Positions 55,547 to 64,000 of a stretch of DNA of 64,000 nt are shown one piece after another. The position numbers and the translations under genes are program-made. This DNA comes from Mesotaenium endlicherianum. Taxonomy: Eukaryota; Streptophyta; Zygnematophyceae; Zygnematales; Mesotaeniaceae. The notes below the pieces were generated by a model that did no database searches, had not been told where the DNA came from, and saw only the letters and a program-made list of their open reading frames with translations. The stretch covers positions 108,046-172,045 of the forward strand of contig WELA01003775.1 of NCBI GenBank assembly GCA_009602735.1, in the 5' to 3' direction. The stretch's first letter is position 1. Each line of letters starts with the position of its first letter.

Positions 55547-58500
55547 TTAACCTGTCATTACGATTCTCATGAGATCATTGCTCATGTCATCTACCAGAAT
55601 GCGCACAAGTACGCCGACCCCTATCGCCGTGAACGCCACTGCAACATCCAACATCCCCCCGCTACAGTCAGAATCCAATACAAGAGAAAAGTCGGAAGAG
55701 AGCGTGGTGAAAGCACACGGCATTTTCATTTGTAACTATAAATCCAGGTCCATGTCACATCGATATTGTACCCGCCTTTGATGCCGCATGCATGTCCATA
55801 AACATCAAGCACGAATGTGACCTACCTTTGAAGAATGGGGGTCCGAGCAGAAGAAGACAACATCAGATGGGCTCCAATTCGCAAGCAAACCATCTTCTTG
55901 CCCACAAAATGTGAAGATGGGTCGCTTCGTTGAAGATAGCCAACCGGAAAAAAGAAGCAGGTTTGGAGAATGAGGCTTCTACGTTCTTCTTTTGTATGGC
56001 TATCAACATGATCATAGTGCCCGTGCAGCACAGGCCCAGTACTCCCTCCTTCGTCCTGTACGCCCGAAGTGTATGACATGTAGGTCACTCCAGCCGCAAG
56101 GACTGAAGGAGACACTTGTGGCACGGTCCACATCCATGAGTAGACAACGCGTGTTTCTCTTTTTGTGATCCATGAATGTGTGGGAACCCTATGTGCACAC
56201 AAGTGAGACAAACAACGGCATTCTGTGTGCGTTGGACGAGTGTTTCTGTATGCGATCCATAACTTCTGGCAGCTGCAGAGTAAGTCTGCTGAACTCCCCA
56301 AGACTGGGTGTCTTGTCTATGCAACCCTTGCCACATTCTGCATGACTATGGCACTCTGCCATCACAGCCCCCCCCNNNNNNNNNNNNNNNNNNNNNNNNN
56401 NNNNNNNNNNNNNNNNNNNNNNNNNNNNNNNNNNNNNNNNNNNNNNNNNNNNNNNNNNNNNNNNNNNNNNNNNNNNNNNNNNNNNNNNNNNNNNNNNNNN
56501 NNNNNNNNNNNNNNNNNNNNNNNNNNNNNNNNNNNNNNNNNNNNNNNNNNNNNNNNNNNNNNNNNNNNNNNNNNNNNNNNNNNNNNNNNNNNNNNNNNNN
56601 NNNNNNNNNNNNNNNNNNNNNNNNNNNNNNNNNNNNNNNNNNNNNNNNNNNNNNNNNNNNNNNNNNNNNNNNNNNNNNNNNNNNNNNNNNNNNNNNNNNN
56701 NNNNNNNNNNNNNNNNNNNNNNNNNNNNNNNNNNNNNNNNNNNNNNNNNNNNNNNNNNNNNNNNNNNNNNNNNNNNNNNNNNNNNNNNNNNNNNNNNNNN
56801 NNNNNNNNNNNNNNNNNNNNNNNNNNNNNNNNNNNNNNNNNNNNNNNNNNNNNNNNNNNNNNNNNNNNNNNNNNNNNNNNNNNNNNNNNNNNNNNNNNNN
56901 NNNNNNNNNNNNNNNNNNNNNNNNNNNNNNNNNNNNNNNNNGGCTTCCTCCCGCGCCCCACCTTCGCCCCCCCTTTACCCCTTTGGCCGCCTGTTCCATG
57001 CACCACCTGAATTGAAAAGTGCTTCTGCAACAGCACAGTATCGCCTGACTGTAAATCCAACTCCAACATTGGACCCTGAGGAAATCATCTTGAAACCTCA
57101 CGTTCACAACTCGGAAGGGTTCCGTTCCGTGAAGTTTTCTTCTTCACTGAAGCCCATCCCTCTTGTACTGGAGGCTCAGTACCGGTCCTCCGCTGTCGAT
57201 CTACGCCGTCGTTTGTGCAAAAGTGGCAGCCCGCAAAGAGCACTGAGATCAGAGTGGTTCGGGATATGTGCCTCCGCGGATCCTACATGTGCCTAGGCGG
57301 GAGACAGTTTGTTGGAGATCTGCAAAGTTTGCAACTCACAGATGCTGATGATGGCTGGGGTGGGAGACGCTCCCAGGAGAAGCGAAACGAGCACCATCAG
57401 GATGAGGCCTAGAATGATCGCCAAGGGGACCATCCACACGGGATGCAGCGCTCCCTGCCACCCCGTGCATTGGTAGAGGTGTGGTGTGCCCACGAAGCAA
57501 ATCAGGAACCAAGCTCAGTGATTGTCGTGGGGGCTACATACAATGCAAGGGACTGGAGAGCCTTATTGCGATTGCATCGGTCATGTGTGGGGAACATTTA
57601 CTACAATATGCACGCGCTATTTAGTATCTGTTTGCTGGCATCAATGTGGATGAATACGTCATGTTTGCAGACGCAATATGGCGCAGAAAACCGAGAACCT
57701 GAGCCACAAACATGCGTGACGTCCATGGATGTATCGAAAGAGTGCATGTTGGTGCACTGTTGCAAGTTATAGTCACAGCTTCACCCGGCCCCGTTAAGCT
57801 CTGCCTGTCGGGTATCAATAGCCGTCCGCTGACAGCGATTCTTTTTGAGTGGCTTTGTTCTTCTCTCCCGTCCCAAATGCATGATTGGAGCAATCGGGAT
57901 AACTTAAATGTAGTCTACAAGCAAGCTTCACAAGAAGTACATGAGTGGAGTTCCAATGTCGTAGTTTAGGTCAATTCTTACTGCTCTGATGGCCGGATCG
58001 CGCGTCAGCCCGAAGACGTGCCATTCGGGGCCTCCCTCCGAGCCTGCTGCCGCTGCATCCTGTGTATCCTTCTCAGCCAATCACGCGCACAGCAGTATCA
58101 GCTTCCTGGCGCGCCAGTTGTAGAAAGCATGCACATGCACGCAGCACGCTTGTAATGCAACCCACACAAACTGACATATACATTTGACACGTGTACACCA
58201 TATTACTTTCTTGGTATGCACGCACGCAGTCAGTGCCCACCTTTGTGTGTATCCAGGAAGCACTGTGTGCCTTCACCACTGCATCACCCACACCAAAACA
58301 CACAATACCAGACTCCTCTCTTTGAGTCCCAGCCTTCCTAAGACATGCTGTTGGATGTGTCGAGCTGCGGGATTGCTGAGGCGACGGAGAGAGGATGACA
58401 GTTGCCAGCGGGCTCGATGTGCGATTTGCTCTATCCCCACGGTCCACGGACCCGCACTTTCTCGTGTGAACTGGCTCTGCCAGATCACTAAACTGAACCC

Positions 58501-61385
58501 TGATCCTCGCCAAAGCCCTAAAGCGAGACCAATGTCACACACACCGGATGTTACAAAAAGTGAAGGAATGGCTGCCACAGCAGAATTTGCCGGCTCGTCG
58601 TGCCATGCTCATCGCGCAAGAAGATGTGAAGAAGTAAGTCATGTGGAGATTGGGTGACGCGCTCCAACTGCTGACAAGCCTCTCACGGCCCTGACGATAC
58701 TCAAGGTGAGCGTGGCCCGAGCTAGCTGCTGCAAGTGCACGTGTGCTTGCTCACGAAGAGAGAGCAAGGAGATGGCCGGGTTGTGCCAGGGACTTAGGCT
58801 GCTTGCTGGCTCAATTGACCTCAATGCAACGTGCATGAAGCACCTGAGAAATGTGTGTGGGGAGGGAGGATGGGGTCAGCAGTCTTACCCGCAGCTGTGG
58901 CGACGGAGCGGCAGGGTCTGGGAAGTTGACGGCCGCGCTCCTGAGAAATCATCGCGTGCGAGATCCAGCTTGCCAAGGTTAGTGCCAAGCGTCCTCACAG
59001 GTACCAGAGATAGATTACATGAGTGCAGATTTCTTCATGGAGGCCAGGATTCTACTCTGGTAGTTTTTGGCGTGGTTTAAGCCTGTCACAGTGTCCGGCG
59101 GTGACGGGCTTGAAAAGCTTGTGCAAACGGTCGTTGGACTGTGTGTGTCCAGCAAATTCTGGAAGGGCTTCCTCCCTTTGTTGGATTGTACATGCTAGTG
59201 CCCGTTTGCGGCGTCCCACTTTTCTCTTGCCGGTCCCCCCCTGAGGAGGGGGCAGCCAGGAAATTAGGGGCAGTCCTCCTCCATGATAAGACATGACATG
59301 CACGTTTCTCCAAGAAAAGAGGCAACGTCCCCCTATTGATGCCCTTTTTGGCAAAGTTCGGGATTGGGCTACTCAAAAGTGAGGGCTAAGTAGCTTGAGA
59401 AACATTTTTCTGCGAGTGGGAACTATCTAGAGGTATGACGACTCAATTTCCCACAATGGCAAGAGGGTGGAAAGAAGTAAAAATGGACTTTGGCCGGAGG
59501 GCACCTGCCGGCAGCCCTCCTCAGCAGATGGCGTGTTATCACCGATAATACGCAATTATGCCCACAAGGGTCACATGTGTGTAGCTGGGGTATTGCATAT
59601 GCTCGTAGTCATTACAATATAATATAGGGGTGAGCCCGCGGGTCAGCCATTGGCAAGGTGATGCTTGCCACATAAGCTCGCTATTTAAATCTATTCTACT
59701 CTCAGGTGTCTAGCTCTGTTTGCAATTTCCATTCCATGGCGTGTTATGTCAGAGTTTCATTGCTCAAAGGGCCTCGTTGTATATATAGCTTTCCGTCTGA
59801 TATGCTCCTCGGACAAGGGACATCCAACAGCAGGCAGCAGGTGGCGATGGTTGTCGGGCCCTCAGTCTGCAACCTTCTTCTGTGTTTTTGAGGGCCACGT
59901 GCAGTAGTATAAGGTTCTATGCCTGACCCCACCGACCCTGGCACTCCGTAGATGTACGAGAAATTTATAATGTCATTGTTTCAGTAGGAAAATGTGCCCG
60001 TTCAAGCAGTATGAATAGTGAAATAGCTGCTGTGGAGATGTGGGGCAAGTAGACGCATGTTTTTTTGAGAGGCAGGAGTGCTTGAGCTACTCACTTGCAG
60101 ATCTCGCACATGTTGGTGCCCCTATTGGCAAACCACTTGGCAGCACACGCCTTGTGGGCCTTGGCCAGATCACCGCGGCAGTTGCACCCCAGGTGGTGCA
60201 GCTCCTCCTGCGTACTCTCCAAGCATATCCTGCACACGAACATGTGTAGATGTTAGAAAAGTCGAAATTTGAGCATCGCTTCATGCGAAACTATATTATT
60301 CTTAAGAATCCATGATAGCAAGTAGACTTTTCAGATGTTTTTTGCATTATAGCTTTTCATTGTCGTACTCATGGTTCACATTTCATTAACATTGTTGAAT
60401 TGACATCCTTGTAAAGACTTCTATAGCTACACACAGAGAAAGATTGCTATACCTATTAAGTCGCAATATTAAGACTACAACACATAACAAATTAAGAAGC
60501 AACATCTAAGGGACGGCATATACTTTGTGACATCAAGTGTGAAGGCGATGCCTGCGCTGAATGGTGGCCACTTCTATTTGAAGAATGCAGTGAGTATTTT
60601 GAAAGCAAAGCTGCTTTAAAAATTGCTGATCTACGGAGCTCCTTTATCCTGTCAACTTCAAGTAAAATTTCCACTTAAGTTTGTAATGTCTGAAGGAGGG
60701 AGGAGGTCCGAGTAATGCCCAGACACAGAATGATTATTACGTGCATCATGTGCAGCACTATAATCCATATTCAATACAGTTTCAGCTCATACACAGTACC
60801 CATCCACTTTGAAACTAATGCACAATGCCTTGCTCCAGGTTTTTTGATTATCAATGCTTAAATTTCTTGCAATCTGTGGATGGGGAATAGCATCTCTCAC
60901 CTGCACGAGTTGTTGCTGACCATCCAGCAAGCGATGGTGGAATCACGTATGTTGATTGTTACCTCCTCCTTGCAATCGACTTTACTCGTCTCCACTGTGG
61001 AGTCTGCAACTAGTGCACCTAGTGTGCTGACATCATTGACGTCCTCATTAGCAACATTGCTACTTTCTACATCAACTCCCTGACGATGGTTGGGACGAGA
61101 CGTGGACGCTGAAACTCCTCCTACTTGAAGGCTTTCAATTCTCCACTCGGTGCATGCAGACCGGCATGATTCACCATCCTGATCATGCCACTTGTCAGCA
61201 AGAGAGTTTTTGGTCAATTGATCGCATATGTGTTGATGGAGGCATTGATCCTGCTCCGTGACCTGCTGCTGGCCATTACAGCAGCTCAATTTGAGAGCTG
61301 GAGAAGCAGCATCTGAGGCTATGTTGCGACACCTTTCTGCATCCAATCCCTGGGCGACAGCTGGCATCTGATTTGCCTGCGTCAT
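55547..61385 (-). CDS. RING-CH (MARCH-type) E3 ubiquitin ligase, membrane-anchored, partial model
   Basis: Supported exons on the minus strand: 61385-60901 (start uncertain), 60229-60095, 57454-57340 and 55638-55547 (stop TAA). The first exon ends in ...NNSC and splices in phase into RICLESTQEELHHLGCNC, then AKAHKACAAKWF and NMCEIC. This is a complete C4HC3 RING-CH finger, which recruits a ubiquitin-conjugating enzyme. The last two exons encode two hydrophobic helices (VWMVPLAIILGLILMVLVS and AFTAIGVGVLVRILV), as in membrane-anchored MARCH-like ligases. One or more exons between 60,095 and 57,454 are still missing from the model. The long N-terminal exon is Ser/Asp/Gln-rich and not recognised. 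A 566-base gap lies in the last intron. Confidence 0.75.
56376..56941. other. Assembly gap (566 Ns)
   Basis: A run of N bordered by C-rich sequence on both sides (a C run just before, and CGCCCC/CCCCC-rich sequence after), which probably defeated sequencing. It lies between the last two exons of the RING-CH gene. Confidence 0.99.
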
Positions 61386-61729
61386 GACTTCAGACTTGAT
61401 ATCGAGGCCAGATTTTGGCAGCTTAGAGCACCAGATTTACCGGCCAAGGTGGATTTCCTATCGGAGATGTTGACGGCAGCTGGGATTGCCACGTCATGGA
61501 CTGCGAGATGAGAGATATGAGTTGAAGCTGCCGCCTCGAGATCTGATAACCCTACAGAACATCGTTGCAGTGACCCCTGAAAGTCAGTGAAAGATTGTGA
61601 CACTTTAATACAATCTTCTTCATCTGGGTCCCCACCCTCACCAAGCCAAGCATAGATCTCCAAGTGAGCAGCTTGCAGAGCAACCAATTCTGCCACATTT
61701 GTCGCCAGCTGGCTTTTCCTCGTTAACAC
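61386..61729 (-). CDS. Possible upstream exon of the RING-CH gene
   Basis: The minus strand is open for about 115 residues (MLTRKSQLATNVAELVALQA...), ending in a stop that overlaps the ATG of the next open stretch. The composition resembles coding sequence (Ser/Ala/Asp/Glu-rich, helical start). No splice junction with matching phase was found, so its link to the RING-CH gene is unproven. Confidence 0.3.
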
Positions 61730-64000
61730 TCATTCTTGTCAGCAATGGTTGGTGCCGCCATCAGCAGGCACTACATGGTTACTTGTATGATCACTTATAA
61801 GAACAAGGTGAATTGGTGTCTACAACATCACAAAAAATGTGCTACCAGCTGTATCTATGTTGCTTCCTGCTCACTCATTTTCTGGTCTTTGTGCTAAACG
61901 TGTTCATTTCAAGAAAATGTGCTTCAGTGCAGAAGTAATTTCTACCCCAGGTTTTTTAATTTCTCTGTGACAGCCCTATACGAGTTTACGATGTATAACA
62001 CAAAATGAGATTCGCTTATCCCCCTATGCAAGCGGGTATAGCGGTGAAGCATTACCTGCAGGATTATAAGTTCACAGACACCCCAGCTGCAACCACTTCG
62101 TTACCTTGGTGACGAAGATGTTAAGCGATTCAGGTGAGGCTAGAGTGCATTTTAGTAAGACTGCTTTATGCTAGCTGTGTGATTTCTTTAGAGTCTCTCA
62201 ACTGATCCATGAAGTAACCACGGAGGCAAAAACGAATTGTGCTGGAGCTGCGAGAAGTAAATAAGCACAATATCAAGTTCACAGCTCAAAGCGATCAAGT
62301 CCAGCTCAAATTTTTGCTAGCTCCTAGGTTGACTCGAGAAGCCCAAAAGTAGAATCCATAGAGCTTAGGACAATCTCGACGTCTCAAAAAGGTTCGATGA
62401 CGTTACTCTCAAGTTCCACTTGACAAGATCGAGCTAACGTTGGGTGAACCGCACAGGTCTGCACAAGTCACACTACGGAGGAAGATAAGGAGGCGACTTT
62501 TCCGGGTCACACGTGTCAATTATGTGTTAGATGTCGTTAGAATAAACTGGCAAGAGCCATGTACATTGAAAGTGGCACATCCGCCAGACAATTACGACTA
62601 CAGGCTAGGAAAGTGATTATCATTGGACTTGTCACAGGGACGTTTTCGACAGGAGCTGAATAATGATGCGGGTAATCTATTTGGAGATCACCAGTCATCA
62701 CCGGGCAGTGTAGATGCACGAGCTATAACATCGCTGGAGTGGTGCAGGCTTGGTCTTCCCAGGTTCTACTGCTTAGTGAGGACATGAAGTAAAGACCCAA
62801 TTCGAGGAATCAGAGTCAAATCTCCATCCATGCATACAAGCACACATCATGTAATACCTGCGTCATTGTAACAACCATTTTGCAAGAGCAACTCCATATG
62901 CCATATGAGTGCTGCACAGGCCTTTCCATTGAGAAGAAAAGGTCCCACATGATGAGGGGGCATATGCTTTGTGTCACGATGGGAAAAGAACGGCAATGGT
63001 TGCATACAATAAAATAGAGGAATGATTCAGCTGTCTCTGGAGATAATATAAAGAGGGCCAAATGCCTTGAAGTTGAAAATATCAGCATGTAATTGGGCCT
63101 GGGCCCTCCTGCCTCCTCCTTTATCCAATCCTGAACCTTAAGCTGCTCTTCAATGCTCAGGTCTCCAGTGACCTAGGTAGAAGCATATCAATTACAGAAA
63201 CGAGCTGTCCTCCAAATGCCATGGGTTTGGTCACGCTACTCAGGTAAGAAGCTGGTGAACGACGTCGCTAATGGCCGACTGACTACACCCAACCTTAGTA
63301 TGCTCCTGGGAGCCGCCAAAACATCGAGTACCTAGTACTACACTGGTTCTGTGAACCTGCCTTCTGTCTGAGGCAATCTGTTTGCACCCTCACCTTGAAG
63401 ACCCAAACCAACATCATCCAAAGGGAGCTGCGGGCTACCTATGTTCTCTGCTACACAGAGGACTCTTGCCCAAGTCCTCGACATTAAAAGCCGCGCAAGA
63501 ATTATAGACAATCTGCCCGGAGCTGTAAGCTAAAATGGGATCAATAGAAATCACAGTCGCAAGTGATCAAATATTCAGCCGATGCTTGCCAGTTTGCCGC
63601 CCGGGTGTCAGATTCATGTGCCAGCCTGGCAATCATATGAAGGGGAAGAGGATGTACTCGAGGTAGAACAGATTCCAGATGAATCGATAGAAGCTCGCAA
63701 CCGCCACCTGTGCAGCACACAAGCCGACGCGGCACACGCACCCATGAAGGAGCATAAGACTTCTGGAGAGAACGATGCCAATGATTGGAGAGCTTGTGCC
63801 ATGAGTATACACACCATCACTTCATAGCAAGTGTTTTGGCTCCTAGGTAGCTCCCACTTTTAGACAAAGAACGTACTCCAAGCTCCTCCAAGAGTGCATG
63901 TAAACCACTTGACATGGAACGAATCTATTATTGAGCCATATCATTGCAAGTCTTGCTGCTGACATAGAGAGCAAGACAGGAAGGTAGAAAATACCGTCGT
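61730..64000. other. Unassigned right end of the window
   Basis: Only short ORFs without motifs (for example an 81-residue acidic one at 63,582-63,827, +). It may contain upstream sequence of the RING-CH gene and parts of a further gene. Nothing could be supported. Confidence 0.4.

Noticed and set aside
56225-57107. Long ORFs across 56.2-57.1 kb
   Set aside because: They are open only because they cross the N run.
58890-58970. Missing middle exon of the RING-CH gene
   Set aside because: It has a good donor (GCGGGTAAGAC on the minus strand), but the phase does not fit the next exon at 57,454.

Overview
This looks like a piece of a large, repeat-rich streptophyte (green plant lineage) nuclear genome, most likely a charophyte alga such as Chara. 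That assignment is inferred from three things: plant-type split genes with many short exons, a nuclear tRNA-Glu, and LTR retrotransposons that carry a cytosine-5 DNA methyltransferase gene, a cargo I recall being reported from charophytes and dinoflagellates. About two thirds of the window is nested retrotransposon sequence. Three host genes can be supported: a SEC14-like lipid-transfer protein (11.2-14.4 kb, +), a DGAT1 acyltransferase (43.9-54.2 kb, +) and a RING-CH E3 ligase (55.5-61.4 kb, -). There is also a tRNA-Glu(CTC).

Layout. From 1 to 2.67 kb lies an LTR element with a single coiled-coil protein gene and no pol. From 2.67 to 3.97 kb is a minus-strand LTR/gag remnant with the same LTR family. 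From 3.97 to 10.3 kb is a minus-strand Ty3-type element carrying the methyltransferase (copy 1). SEC14 follows, then about 3 kb with a foldback repeat, a PHD-finger fragment, and a stack of + strand LTR elements (18.1-27.8 kb): a Ty3 fragment, an LTR-led non-coding element, an integrase/chromodomain fragment and a second coiled-coil-gene element. From 27.8 to 43.2 kb lies methyltransferase element copy 2 (minus strand). It is split by a young, apparently whole chromovirus (29,994-36,694) flanked by the 5-bp target duplication CCCTC. DGAT1, the tRNA and the RING-CH gene fill most of the rest.

How it fits together. Both methyltransferase elements read gag - protease - DNA methyltransferase - long linker - (RT - RNase H - integrase). 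Both point their 5' ends at the start of a host gene (SEC14, DGAT1) from about 0.7 kb away. The DGAT1 gene is unusual: 20 compatible exons give about 667 residues, with a short coiled coil and a pleckstrin-homology (PH) domain before the usual membrane-bound acyltransferase core. SEC14 (phospholipid transfer) and DGAT1 (triacylglycerol synthesis) are both lipid genes, but no functional linkage is shown. The sequence contains one 566-base gap (56,376-56,941) and two single Ns that sit between short duplicated sequences.
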